Shown: positions 27,158 through 35,835, numbered from the stretch's first letter. The stretch: DNA of 64,000 nucleotides from Methylomonas koyamae (GCF_006483455.1 NZ_PPPU01000006.1:1-64000), one strand, 5' to 3'. A program made the numbers and translations. Notes: generated from the sequence alone by a model not told the origin.

Positions 27158-27499
27158 TTATTTCATGTTGGCGCCGCAGTTTCCTTCCATTTTTTTGCCT
27201 TCCGCAGCTTTGTCGGCGGCCGGTGCGGGTTTGTTGCCGGCGCATTTGCCTTCGGTAGCGGCTTTAGTGTCAGTGCTTTTTTTCATCATTGCCGCGCCGC
27301 ATTTGCCTTCGCCGCAGGCGCCGTCTTTCATCTTGTCGGCGCCGGCTTCAGGTTTGGCTTCGGCAGTCACCATATAACCCGAACTCAATTCTGACAACGC
27401 AAACGGGTTGCTGTCGGCTTGCGCAATGCCGCCGGCCAGAGTGGGCAGTAAACTGGCGCCCATCGCTACGGCTAACGGGGTTTTGCTTAATTTTTTCAT
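27158..27499 (-). CDS. HvfA/bufferin-like exported Cys-rich peptide (orphan RiPP precursor candidate)
   Basis: 113 residues from the ATG at 27499 with GGAG upstream. The leader MKKLSKTPLAVAMGASLL to about residue 29, then NPFALSELSSGYMV, resembles the leader of HvfA-type precursors. The rest is low-complexity Ala/Lys/Glu with four Cys in DGACG, GEGKCG, TEGKCA and MEGNCG, near-copies of the EGKCG motif modified in this family to copper-binding heterocycles. The usual DUF692 (HvfB) and DUF2063 (HvfC) genes are not adjacent. Either the maturase acts in trans or this is a degenerate copy. Confidence 0.65.
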   Translation of the reverse strand: MKKLSKTPLAVAMGASLLPTLAGGIAQADSNPFALSELSSGYMVTAEAKPEAGADKMKDGACGEGKCGAAMMKKSTDTKAATEGKCAGNKPAPAADKAAEGKKMEGNCGANMK

Positions 27500-27693
27500 A
27501 GTATCTCCAGTGGTAAAGCTTGTCTTTATTGGATGGCTGTTAGCCGGAAACTCGACCTTACGGCTCGGGCTCTTCGGTAATATCACAAAAAAGCCCTGCA
27601 AAGTAAAGACGAGTGGATTGCCGTTAACAGCAGTATACTTGGGCCGGTAAAATTGCTGATCCATCGGATGCCGAGACCATATTCGTCGCAGTT

Positions 27694-28236
27694 ATGACTG
27701 AAAACAGACCAATACAACAGTTGGGGGCCGAAGTGTTGCGTCAACAGGCCGCGCCAGTTGACGACTTTAACACCCGCGAGTTCCACGAACTTATCGAAAA
27801 TATGCGAAGTGCCATGCTGGCCGCCAACGGTGTCGGCATTGCCGCGCCGCAATTGGGCGAGTCCAAGCGAGTTGTCATCGTGGCCTCGCGACCGACTGCC
27901 CGCTATCCGCTGGCGCCGGAAATGGCGCCGGTGATAATGGTTAATCCGAGTTTCGACGTGGTGGACACCACGATGGTCAAAGATTGGGAGGGCTGTTTGA
28001 GTGTGCCCGGCGTCAGGGCCTTGGTGCCGCGTTACCGCGCGGTTGCCGTGGAGTTCTGCGACGAATCAGGATTGCCTCGCCGGTTGACGTTGGCCGATTT
28101 TCCGGCACGGGTGTTCCAACACGAGTTCGACCATTTGCAAGGCTTGGTTTACTTGGATCGAGTGGAAACCAACCGCGATATTATTTCCGAAACCGAGTTT
28201 TTCAAACGGCTGGCCGGTCAGGAGCTCGCGGTATGA
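27694..28236 (+). CDS. def: peptide deformylase
   Basis: 180 residues with the three deformylase motifs GVGIAAPQLG, EGCLSVPG and QHEFDHLQG; the Cys and two His bind the metal and the Glu is catalytic. It removes formyl from nascent N-termini. It is not beside fmt as in many bacteria. Instead its stop overlaps the start of the quinoprotein-relay metallohydrolase (ATGA), so it may be a second, specialised deformylase copy. Confidence 0.95.
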   Translation: MTENRPIQQLGAEVLRQQAAPVDDFNTREFHELIENMRSAMLAANGVGIAAPQLGESKRVVIVASRPTARYPLAPEMAPVIMVNPSFDVVDTTMVKDWEGCLSVPGVRALVPRYRAVAVEFCDESGLPRRLTLADFPARVFQHEFDHLQGLVYLDRVETNRDIISETEFFKRLAGQELAV

Positions 28237-29147
28237 GGTGGTTTGAGCTTATTTGCGGGATGGCGTTGAGTTTTGCGACTCACGCTGGGCCTTTGTTGAA
28301 AGTGGAGCAAGTAGCTCCCGGCATTTATCTGCATCTATCGGAACATCACTGGCCGGACCGCGAAAACCATGGCGAAATCGCCAACATCGGTTTTATTGTC
28401 GGCGATCGTTGCGTCGCGGTGATCGACAGCGGCGGTAGCCCGCAGCAGGGCATCGCCTTGCGCAATGCGATCAAGCAAGCCACGGCAAAGCCGGTGTGTT
28501 ATGTGATCAATACCCATGTGCATCCCGATCATATTTACGGTAATCGGGCTTTTAAAGAGGCGGGGGTGCAATTCGTCGGCCACCATAAACTGGCCCGGGC
28601 CATGGCCGCCCGCGGCGACCATTATTTGAGCCGGGCCGCCGAACTGTTGGACATTCACGTCAACCAGGACAATATCGTGCCGCCGGATTTGCAAGTCAAG
28701 CAGACCATGACGTTGAATTTGGGGAATCGAGAATTGCTGTTGACGGCTCATCCCAGTGCCCACACCGATAACGATTTGAGCGTTTACGATAAAACGACCG
28801 ACACGCTTTGGTTGGCGGATTTATTGTTTCTGGAACACATCCCGGTCATCGACGGCAGCATCAAGGGTTGGCTCGCCGAATTGGAGAAACTGCAGAAAAA
28901 TAGCTATAAGCTGGTGATTCCGGGGCATGGGCGTCTGGTTAAAGACTGGCCGGCGGCAATGTTGCCGGAGAAAGCCTATTTGTCGGAGCTGGCTACCGAG
29001 ATCCGCGCCATGGTCAAGCAGGGTAAGACCTTGGAGCAGGCGGTGGAGCAGGTCGGCCTAACCGCTAAAAACCGTTGGCAGTTATTCGAGCAATTCCATC
29101 GCAAGAACGTGACGACGGCGTTCGCCGAGTTGGAATGGGAAGATTAA
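28233..29147 (+). CDS. quinoprotein relay system zinc metallohydrolase (SoxH-like)
   Basis: 304 residues from the ATG at 28233. A short signal-like N-terminus (MRWFELICGMALSFATHAG) precedes a metallo-beta-lactamase fold with NTHVHPDHIYGN, the HxHxDH zinc motif. Later metal ligands are in HPSAHTDND, LADLLF and IPGHG. Members sit next to SoxYZ-like carriers in methylotrophs and other users of PQQ alcohol dehydrogenases; their exact reaction is not settled. The gene overlaps def and is followed 20 bp later by the SoxYZ-like carrier. Confidence 0.85.
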   Translation: MRWFELICGMALSFATHAGPLLKVEQVAPGIYLHLSEHHWPDRENHGEIANIGFIVGDRCVAVIDSGGSPQQGIALRNAIKQATAKPVCYVINTHVHPDHIYGNRAFKEAGVQFVGHHKLARAMAARGDHYLSRAAELLDIHVNQDNIVPPDLQVKQTMTLNLGNRELLLTAHPSAHTDNDLSVYDKTTDTLWLADLLFLEHIPVIDGSIKGWLAELEKLQKNSYKLVIPGHGRLVKDWPAAMLPEKAYLSELATEIRAMVKQGKTLEQAVEQVGLTAKNRWQLFEQFHRKNVTTAFAELEWED

Positions 29148-29167
29148 ATCTATCGGGAGATTGATAC

Positions 29168-30004
29168 ATGCATAAGTTTGTACAGATAGTGTGTTTGAGC
29201 TTGGCGATGGTGCTGGCCGCGCCCGGCGCTCGTGCAGAAGGCGACGATGAAACCTGGAGTACGGTTTTGAAAAGCCAGTTTTTCTCCGGCAAAACGATCG
29301 AGGAGAACAACGCCGTGATCGAATTGGATGCGCCTTACCGGGCGGAGGATCCGGCGATCGTGCCGGTCAAGGTGGTCAGCAAGTTCCCGCAAAGCAAAGA
29401 CAAATACATCCGCAAAGTCTGGTTGTTTGTCGATAAGAACCCGTTTCCGTTCGTCGGCGAATTCGAGTTTTTTCCGGAAAGCGGCAAGGCCGACTTGGCG
29501 ATGCGGATACGGGTGAACACTTACAGTAATATCCGGGCCATCGCCGAAACCAACGACGGCAAATTGACCATGACCAAAAAATTCGTCAAAGCCAGCGGCG
29601 GTTGCTCCGCGCCGATAGGCGCCGACCTCGACGAGGCGATGAAGCGCTTAGGTAAGGTCAAGTTCAGAATCGACGACGGCTTCCAAGCCGGCCAGCCGGC
29701 GCAGACCCAGTTGATGATCAGCCATCCCAATTTGACCGGGATGCAGATGGACCAGATGACGCGTTTTATCCGGAAGTCGCATTTCATCGACCAATTGAAA
29801 GTCACGTTCAACAATAAACCGGTACTAAACGCCAAGATAGACATCGCCATCAGCGCGGACCCCAATTTCCGGTTTTATTTCGTCCCGGACAAGGCGGGAG
29901 AATTGAAGGCCGAATTTACCGATATTTCCTGCGAATCTCCGACCAGCCGCAATGTCTGCAGCAAAGGTAGCGGTTATTCGCAAAGTTACGCCGTGAATCC
30001 TTAA
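29168..30004 (+). CDS. quinoprotein dehydrogenase-associated SoxYZ-like carrier
   Basis: 278 residues. A signal peptide ends near ARAEG. The N-terminal half is SoxY-like and contains KASGGCSAPIG with the single carrier-type Cys 146; classical SoxY instead ends in GGCGG. The C-terminal half (HPNLTGMQMDQ onward) is SoxZ-like, so the two subunits are fused. A second Cys pair lies in the last 25 residues. Together with the preceding zinc hydrolase it forms the relay pair found beside PQQ alcohol dehydrogenases. No dehydrogenase is in the window. Confidence 0.87.
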   Translation: MHKFVQIVCLSLAMVLAAPGARAEGDDETWSTVLKSQFFSGKTIEENNAVIELDAPYRAEDPAIVPVKVVSKFPQSKDKYIRKVWLFVDKNPFPFVGEFEFFPESGKADLAMRIRVNTYSNIRAIAETNDGKLTMTKKFVKASGGCSAPIGADLDEAMKRLGKVKFRIDDGFQAGQPAQTQLMISHPNLTGMQMDQMTRFIRKSHFIDQLKVTFNNKPVLNAKIDIAISADPNFRFYFVPDKAGELKAEFTDISCESPTSRNVCSKGSGYSQSYAVNP

Positions 30005-30018
30005 CAACAGGGCGTCGC

Positions 30019-30348
30019 GTGCATATCAAGCTGATTTTGTTCGCCGTGCTGGCCCTGCTGGCTGCAAGCGATGTCTGGGCGATGCGCTGCGGACACCGCT
30101 TGGTTCAAGTCGGCGATTACAAGTCGGAAGTATTGGACAAGTGTGGCGAGCCCGATGCGGTGGAGCAGCGTCGGGCGATACGCGGTAGCCGCTTGCGTCA
30201 TCCCTACGGTGCGCTCGAGATCGACCAGTTCGAAGAAGTGTTGATCGAAGAATGGACTTATAACTTTGGCCGGCGAAAATTCCAAAAGCTGTTGGAGTTC
30301 GAAGACGGCGAGTTAAAGAAGATTCGCGATTTGGGATACGGTTATTAG
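30019..30348 (+). CDS. DUF2845 exported protein
   Basis: 109 residues with a GTG start. The signal peptide MHIKLILFAVLALLAASDVWA is followed by MRCGHRLVQVGDYKSEVLDKCGEPD, the two-Cys DUF2845 signature. The tail is charged and ends RDLGYGY. It is probably periplasmic with a Cys pair able to form a disulfide. It starts 14 bases after the SoxYZ-like gene and may be part of that transcript. Function is unknown. Confidence 0.75.
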   Translation: MHIKLILFAVLALLAASDVWAMRCGHRLVQVGDYKSEVLDKCGEPDAVEQRRAIRGSRLRHPYGALEIDQFEEVLIEEWTYNFGRRKFQKLLEFEDGELKKIRDLGYGY

Positions 30349-30375
30349 CTGATCGAACTGGCCGGCAAGCGCGTC

Positions 30376-30870
30376 TTAACGCATTCGGTTTAAATCGGTG
30401 ATGGCATCCACCACGATGCCGCTGCCGATTGCAATCATCAGAATATCGGACGCCACGCGAACCAATCTGTAACCCGCCGGCGAAGGGCCGGTGAGGTTTG
30501 GCGGTACTTCGTAATAGACTACGTCTCTAGGTAAAGGGCGGCCGATTGCCCACTTTTTCGCCTGTCCTGGAGGCAAGCAGCCATTGCGCTTTTTCTTTAG
30601 CCCAGGAGGGCAATCGGCGCTACGGTATTGTTGTTCGTAGTATTCTCGGATGCTTTCGCGATCTGCATCGCTAAATCGGTAGTGTTGATATGGTTTGGCT
30701 TCGCGTTCGCTATCGTTTAACAGGTCCTCGTCGGGTTGGTGTTGTATGGTTTTGGGGGCGTGCTCGCGATCGTGCTTTGCGTTTTTTGCAATCACGCAGG
30801 GTGTGGTTAGCAGGAGGACCGCGGCTAACAAGTGCGGTAATCGCTTTATCGTGTTTCGGGGTGCGTGCAT
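30376..30870 (-). CDS. RcnB/CigR-like exported protein
   Basis: 164 residues from the ATG at 30870, with CGGAGCG ten bases upstream. A signal peptide ends near CVIA. A basic, charged linker leads to REYYEQQYRSADCPPG, the repeated CPPGL..NGCLPPGQAKKW pattern, and a hydrophobic end (IAIGSGIVVDAI). This pattern is typical of RcnB-family periplasmic proteins, such as Salmonella CigR. It is convergent with DUF2845, 27 bases apart. No metal-transport gene is nearby, so a metal role is conjecture. Confidence 0.7.
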   Translation of the reverse strand: MHAPRNTIKRLPHLLAAVLLLTTPCVIAKNAKHDREHAPKTIQHQPDEDLLNDSEREAKPYQHYRFSDADRESIREYYEQQYRSADCPPGLKKKRNGCLPPGQAKKWAIGRPLPRDVVYYEVPPNLTGPSPAGYRLVRVASDILMIAIGSGIVVDAITDLNRMR

Positions 30871-31127
30871 GTGTTCGCTCCGTGTTGCAAAGGTATCGGA
30901 CAAAGTGTTCGGTTTGGATTAAGATAGTCCAGTAGTCTGAGTGTGTGCCGTGTCGGTCAGTCCGGGCAATGATAGCTTTGGTTAACTAGCGGTAATTTTC
31001 CGGTTTGAACGCAAGGATAATATAAAAGCGCTAATGTATTTTTTCTTCCCTTTTCTGGGAAAAAGAATATAATTGTCGATTCGAGTATGTGGCAGTAACA
31101 AGCGCATTAACAATGTAGGGAGATAGT

Positions 31128-31319
31128 ATGCTTATCTTGACTCGTAGAGTGGGAGAGACCTTGATGATTGGTGACGATGTGACTGTTACGGTTCTCGGGG
31201 TAAAAGGTAACCAAGTAAGAATTGGGGTTAATGCGCCCAAAGACATCTCGGTTCACAGAGAAGAAATTTACGAAAGAATTAAAAAAGAACAATCCGAAGC
31301 GGGAAGCGTTGAAGGTTGA
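31128..31319 (+). CDS. csrA: carbon storage regulator CsrA
   Basis: 63 residues, beginning [20 protein letters not shown] with [21 protein letters not shown], essentially canonical. It binds GGA motifs in mRNA leaders and regulatory RNAs. GGAG lies nine bases before the ATG. The tRNA-Ser gene starts ten bases after the stop, as in Escherichia coli where csrA is followed by serV and arg tRNAs. uvrY at 20049 is the other Gac/Csr component here. Confidence 0.98.
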   Translation: MLILTRRVGETLMIGDDVTVTVLGVKGNQVRIGVNAPKDISVHREEIYERIKKEQSEAGSVEG

Positions 31320-31329
31320 TGCAGTTTTA

Positions 31330-31420
31330 GGAGAGATGGCCGAGAGGCCGAAGGCGCTCCCCTGCTAAGGGAGTATGTGCCAAAAGCGCATCGAGGGTTC
31401 GAATCCCTCTCTCTCCGCCA
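31330..31420 (+). tRNA. tRNA-Ser (GCT)
   Basis: 91 bases with a long variable arm and encoded CCA. The anticodon loop CTGCTAA sits between the paired arms CTCCC / GGGAG. The T-loop GGTTCGAATCC is present. Confidence 0.97.
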
Positions 31421-31492
31421 TTATTAAGTAGTAACAAGAAAATAAAGTTTGACACGGAGTTAAAAAAAAATAATAATAGGCGGCTCAATTAA

Positions 31493-31569
31493 GCGCCCGT
31501 AGCTCAGCTGGATAGAGTACTCGGCTACGAACCGAGCGGTCGGGAGTTCGAATCTCTCCGGGCGCGCCA
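31493..31569 (+). tRNA. tRNA-Arg (ACG)
   Basis: 77 bases with acceptor GCGCCCG / CGGGCGC, anticodon loop CTACGAA between CTCGG and CCGAG, and encoded CCA. The A34 is expected to become inosine. Confidence 0.97.
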
Positions 31570-31594
31570 TTATTGAGAAGTTGAAAGATATTAA

Positions 31595-31670
31595 TCCCCT
31601 GTAGCTCAGTCGGTAGAGCGGGTGACTGTTAATCACTAGGTCGGCGGTTCGAGCCCGTCCGGGGGAGCCA
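31595..31670 (+). tRNA. tRNA-Asn (GTT)
   Basis: 76 bases with acceptor TCCCCTG / CGGGGGA, anticodon loop CTGTTAA, T-loop GGTTCGAGCCC and encoded CCA. It is the last member of the cluster. Confidence 0.95.
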
Positions 31671-31677
31671 AATACAT

Positions 31678-31709
31678 AAAGGGCTTGCAGCGATGCAAAC
31701 CCTTTTTTT
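31678..31709 (+). terminator. terminator of the csrA-tRNA cluster
   Basis: AAAGGGCTTGCA pairs with TGCAAACCCTTT around GCGA, followed by a run of T. Confidence 0.9.
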
Positions 31710-31979
31710 GTTTGGGGGCCCGGTGAGGCAATTGTTTACAAATTTCCGTTATCGTTGATAGCTAAAACCCCATGGTTTTTTCAACTCCGCATTTGCCGGG
31801 GCAATATTGGGGTTTGCCGCCATTTTGTGCCGGACAGTAAGCAGATGAATGCGCTAGAGACCTCCGATAGTTTTGGGGCAAACCTATGTCCGGCATTGGC
31901 AAGCGATTTTATGACGTCGGCGCAATGCAGAATTTCTACCGCAAGTCCTGGCCGAGACTAATCCGGCGTCGCGCTTATA

Positions 31980-32147
31980 TCAAGCCGCCATATCGGTATT
32001 GCTATAGCGGCGTTTCAGACCCTCGGGCGGATTGCCGTTGACCAGTTTCACCTTATCACGCTTGATATCGCGAAAACCCGGCGTGAAACCGCACTTTAGC
32101 CGGGTCACCCGCGGAGCCAGTTTCCAGCGGCGAATATCGGACCTTGG
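31980..32147 (-). pseudogene. possible gene fragment, 55 codons, no start
   Basis: On the minus strand, 55 codons are open between a TAG and a TGA without a credible start. The translation (RRWKLAPRVTRLKCG, then FTPGFRDIKRD, ending RRYSNTDMAA) is basic and has a compositional look of coding sequence. I do not recognise it. It may be a C-terminal remnant. The rest of 31711-32261 shows no gene, RNA fold or repeat that I can support. Confidence 0.25.
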
Positions 32148-32261
32148 CTATCCGGTACGCAGGCAATATTGATTCCTCCCCCAGCGCTACAAAAACCCAT
32201 TACTGTTTTTCAAAGGCGTTTAAGCTTCTGGGAGGCGATTTCAAACTTAGCGATTGACCAC

Positions 32262-34541
32262 TCAGCTCACCCTAGCGCGTAAAGTCTTGGCGGCCGCGAC
32301 CATGGCGGCCAGCGCCGGCCTTACTTCGTGCCATTGGCGGGTTTTCAGGCCGCAATCCGGGTTGACCCATAGTTGCGCGGGCGGGACACGTTCGGCGGCG
32401 GTGCGCAGGCGTTGTTCCATTTCCTCGGCCGCCGGGACGTTGGGACTGTGGATATCGTACACGCCGGGGCCGATGTCGTTCGGGTAGCGGAAATCGGCGA
32501 AAGCTTCCAGCAGTTCCATGTTGGAGCGCGAGGTTTCGATGGTAATCACGTCGGCGTCCAGATCGGCGATCGCGGCGATGATGTCGTTAAACTCCGAATA
32601 GCACATGTGGGTGTGAATCTGGGTGGCGTCGTCCACGCCGGAAGCGGCTATGCGAAACGCCCGCGCTGCCCACGCCAGATAGGCCGGCCAGTCGGTGCGG
32701 CGTAGCGGCAAGCCTTCACGGAAGGCCGGTTCGTCGATCTGGATGGCGCGGATGCCGGCCTTGTCCAGGTCGGCGGCCTCGTCGCGCACCGCCAGCGCCA
32801 GTTGGTAGGCGGTGTGCTCCCTGGGCTGGTCGTCGCGCACGAACGACCAGTTCAGCAGCGTCACCGGCCCGGTCAGCATACCCTTCACCGGCCGGTCGGT
32901 CAGGTATTGGGCGTAGCGGCTCCAGGCCACCGTCATCGGTCGGGGCCGGGCCACGTCGGCATGGATGATCGGCGGTTTGACGCAGCGCGAGCCGTAGGAT
33001 TGCACCCAGCCATGGCCGGTAAACAAAAAGCCGTCCAATTGTTCGCCAAAGTATTCGACCATGTCGTTGCGCTCCGGCTCGCCGTGCACCAGCATGTCCA
33101 GGCCCAAGGTTTCCTGTTCGCGGATGCATTGCTTGATCTGGCGTTCGATGAAGGCGCTGTAGTCCGCTTCGCTCAGGTCGCCGCGTTTGTATTCCTGCCG
33201 GGCCTTGCGGATTTCCGGGGTTTGCGGAAACGAACCGATGCTGGTGGTCGGAAATGCCGGCAGGTTAAGCCGGTGTTGCTGCAAGGCTTTGCGCACCGGA
33301 AACGGGCTGGCGCGCCGGTCCAGATTCGGCGCGGTATTCGCCAGCCGGCCGCGCACTTCGGCATTGCCCGTTTGGCTGGCGGCGCGGCGGTCGGCCAGCG
33401 CCGCTTGCGCCGTACCCCATTCCGGTTGGGCGGCGTCCACGCCTTCTTCAAGCGCCAGCCGCAACAGTTCCAGCTCGGTCAGTTTTTGCTTGGCAAACGC
33501 CAGCCACAGTTTTACCGACGGGTCCAGCGCGGTTTCCCGTTCCAGATCGATGGGCACGTGCAGCAGCGAGCAGGACGGCGCCAGCCACAGCCGGCCGCGA
33601 AACGCTTGCCGAGCGCGCTGTACCGTCGCCAACGCCGCCGCCAGATCGGCGCGCCAGACGTTGCGGCCGTCGATCAGGCCCAGCGACAGCAGCTTGGCGT
33701 CGCCGATGTTCGCCAGCACCTCGGGCAGTTGCTCGGCGCCACGCGTCAGATCGACGTGCAAGCCGGCCACCGGCAAACTGCAAGCCAACGCCGTATTGTC
33801 TCCCAGGCCGCCGAAGTAGGTTGTCAGCAGGATGTAAGGCGCCGGCCGTTGCAAGGTGGCGTAAGCCGCGGCAAAGGCTTGGCGCCAGTCCTCCGGCAGG
33901 TCCAAAACCAGGATCGGTTCGTCGATCTGCACCCATTCCGCGCCCAGTTCCGCCAAGCGTTGCAGGATTTGCGCATACACCGGCAACAGGCGCGACAGCA
34001 GTTCAAGTTTCTCGAACGGCGCGGCGGTTTTCGCCAGCCACAACCAGCTCAACGGTCCCAGCAATACTGGCTTGGGCCGGTAGCCCAGGGCCAGCAACTC
34101 GCGGGTTTCGTCGAACAGCCGGCTGCTGGACAGCGTGAAGGCTTGGTCCGGGGCCAGCTCCGGCACCAGATAGTGGTAATTGGTGTCGAACCACTTTGTC
34201 ATTTCCAGGGCGCGGCAGGCCTCCCCGTCCGCGCCGCGGCCGCGCGCCATGCGGAAATACGTCTCCAGATCGACTTCGCCGCCGGCCCAGTTAAAGCGTT
34301 CCGGCACCGCGCCGAGCATGGCGCTGGTGTCCAGCACGTGGTCGTACAACGAAAAATCGCCGACCGGCAAGTAATCCAGGCCGCAACCGGCCTGCAAATG
34401 CCAATGCCGCGCGCGCAGTTCCGCGCTCAGCGCCAGCAGTTCGCCGCCGTTGATTTCGCCGCGCCAATAGCGCTCCAGCGCAAATTTCAGTTCGCGGCTT
34501 TTGCCGATGCGCGGAAATCCCAAGTTGTGAATTTTTGTCAT
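32262..34541 (-). CDS. metE: cobalamin-independent methionine synthase
   Basis: 759 residues. It opens TKIHNLGFPRIGKSRELKFA as in MetE. The catalytic zinc is bound by His and Cys in HTHMCYSEF, Glu downstream, and Cys in NPDCGLKTR near the C-terminus. It transfers methyl from methyl-tetrahydropteroyl-polyglutamate to homocysteine without B12. It is divergent from metR across 107 bp, the classical arrangement. No cobalamin riboswitch precedes it, so control is probably through MetR and homocysteine. Confidence 0.97.
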   Translation of the reverse strand: MTKIHNLGFPRIGKSRELKFALERYWRGEINGGELLALSAELRARHWHLQAGCGLDYLPVGDFSLYDHVLDTSAMLGAVPERFNWAGGEVDLETYFRMARGRGADGEACRALEMTKWFDTNYHYLVPELAPDQAFTLSSSRLFDETRELLALGYRPKPVLLGPLSWLWLAKTAAPFEKLELLSRLLPVYAQILQRLAELGAEWVQIDEPILVLDLPEDWRQAFAAAYATLQRPAPYILLTTYFGGLGDNTALACSLPVAGLHVDLTRGAEQLPEVLANIGDAKLLSLGLIDGRNVWRADLAAALATVQRARQAFRGRLWLAPSCSLLHVPIDLERETALDPSVKLWLAFAKQKLTELELLRLALEEGVDAAQPEWGTAQAALADRRAASQTGNAEVRGRLANTAPNLDRRASPFPVRKALQQHRLNLPAFPTTSIGSFPQTPEIRKARQEYKRGDLSEADYSAFIERQIKQCIREQETLGLDMLVHGEPERNDMVEYFGEQLDGFLFTGHGWVQSYGSRCVKPPIIHADVARPRPMTVAWSRYAQYLTDRPVKGMLTGPVTLLNWSFVRDDQPREHTAYQLALAVRDEAADLDKAGIRAIQIDEPAFREGLPLRRTDWPAYLAWAARAFRIAASGVDDATQIHTHMCYSEFNDIIAAIADLDADVITIETSRSNMELLEAFADFRYPNDIGPGVYDIHSPNVPAAEEMEQRLRTAAERVPPAQLWVNPDCGLKTRQWHEVRPALAAMVAAAKTLRARVS

Positions 34542-34599
34542 GAATAAACGCCTATTGTTGAAGTTTTAACAGGCGTGGCATTGTAAAGAGGCTTTCTAA

Positions 34600-34648
34600 T
34601 GAAGATAATCGATGATTATTCATCGATTTATGAGACTAACTCATCGAT
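34600..34648. promoter_or_regulatory. MetR-type palindromes between metE and metR
   Basis: The intergenic region holds TGAGACTAACTCA (34631-34643), which has the length and central T of the TGAANNTNNTTCA MetR box, and GATGA/TCATC arms around TTAT just before it. A further TGAA..TTCA pair frames the segment from 34600. The 34631 box ends five bases before the metR ATG, so it is placed for autorepression. Confidence 0.5.
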
Positions 34649-35533
34649 ATGGAATTGATACATCTGCGCATCCTGCTGGCGTTGAAGCGCCAAGGCACCC
34701 TCAGCGCCGCCGCCGAAACCCTGCATTTGACCCAATCGGCGCTGTCGCACCAGATCAAAAACCTGGAACAGCGCCTGGGCGTGACGCTGTGGTACAAGCA
34801 AGGCCGCTCGCTGGTGCTGAGCCAGGCCGGCCGCTACTTGTCGGAAGTGGCCGAGTCGGTGATCGCCACCGTCGAGTCCGCCGAGAACCACCTGAGCCAA
34901 CTGGCCGCCGGCAAAACCGGCAAACTCACCATCGGCATCGAGTGCCACGCCTGTTACGAATGGTTCCGCAACATCCTGCAACCCTATCTGCGCGCCTGGC
35001 CGGATTTGACCGTGGAAGTCACCTCGCGCTACCGCTTCGAGTCGTTCGAGGCCATCCGCCAGTACAAGCTGGACGCGGTGCTGACCTCCGACCCGCTGAA
35101 CAACGGCCTGCTCAGCTACCAGCCGCTGTTCGATTTCGAGCTGGTGTTGATCGTCGCCGACAGTCATCCTCTGGCCGGTCGCGGGCAAATCCAGCCCGGC
35201 GATCTGCGCGGCGAAACCGTGCTGACCTACCCGGTGGCGCGCGAGCGGCTGGACATGTTCCGCAAAGTGTTGCAGCCGGCCGGCATCGAACCCGCCGCCC
35301 ACATCCAGGTCGAGGAAACCGACATCATGCTGCAACTGGCCGCCGCCGGCCGCGGCGTCTGCCTGCTGCCGGAATGGCTGCTGGCCGACAAATCCGCCAA
35401 GCTAAACCTGACCGGCCTGCGCTTCGCCGGCCTGCCGTTAAGCAAAACCATGTACCTGGCCTGCCGGCACGAGGATGCCGAGTTGGAATATTTAAGTTGG
35501 TTGGTGGCGCATGCGGGTGCGGTGGTAGGGTGA
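34649..35533 (+). CDS. metR: LysR-type regulator MetR
   Basis: 294 residues. The N-terminal HTH reads LRILLALKRQGTLSAAAETL and LTQSALSHQIKNLEQRLG. The effector domain is of the MetR type (LTIGIECHACYEWFRNIL, GVCLLPEWLL). It activates metE with homocysteine as coinducer. The start codon has no convincing Shine-Dalgarno sequence because an operator-like palindrome occupies that position; translation may be weak or the message leaderless. Confidence 0.92.
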   Translation: MELIHLRILLALKRQGTLSAAAETLHLTQSALSHQIKNLEQRLGVTLWYKQGRSLVLSQAGRYLSEVAESVIATVESAENHLSQLAAGKTGKLTIGIECHACYEWFRNILQPYLRAWPDLTVEVTSRYRFESFEAIRQYKLDAVLTSDPLNNGLLSYQPLFDFELVLIVADSHPLAGRGQIQPGDLRGETVLTYPVARERLDMFRKVLQPAGIEPAAHIQVEETDIMLQLAAAGRGVCLLPEWLLADKSAKLNLTGLRFAGLPLSKTMYLACRHEDAELEYLSWLVAHAGAVVG

Positions 35534-35793
35534 GGAGTTTTAGATGTTAGATGGGAGTTTCCAGCGGATGTAAGTGGAGTGAAGGCTCGCGGAGTCCTGG
35601 GATGTCATCTGAAATAGATTGAACATCCCGAACTATTGCGAATATCCAATATCAACGGCACGGTTCTAAATAATGTAGCATGTGCCGACGCAAGGAGGCG
35701 CTTCTGTCGCGAACGGTGGGCCTGACGGCAGCACCCTATATTGCGCGCACCTTATGGCCTTGTCTCGGAAATTGAATAGCCAAAGCCTTAGAT
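35534..35793. other. gene-free spacer before ccdAB
   Basis: There is no open frame of weight, no tRNA and no clear copy of the repeats found further right. An AAGGAGGCG at 35693 looks like a ribosome site but leads to no sustained frame. This stretch marks the left edge of the accessory region. Confidence 0.4.
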
Positions 35794-35812
35794 TGCGCAT
35801 ACACTGTGCGCA
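35794..35812 (+). promoter_or_regulatory. probable ccdAB operator
   Basis: An inverted repeat with TGCGCA at each end, 35794-35812, includes a TACACT -10-like element. It lies 24 bases before the ccdA ATG, where the CcdAB complex is expected to bind. Confidence 0.45.
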
Positions 35813-35835
35813 TTAAAAATACGCGAGGAATAGCC

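Noticed and set aside
31711..32261. Prophage or integrative island at the tRNA-Asn gene
   Set aside because: No integrase, no repeat of the tRNA 3' end and no phage gene; only a weak gene fragment.
32802..34547. Very long plus-strand open frame opposite metE
   Set aside because: It is the antisense shadow of metE, which has complete family motifs; GC-rich codon bias opens the other strand.
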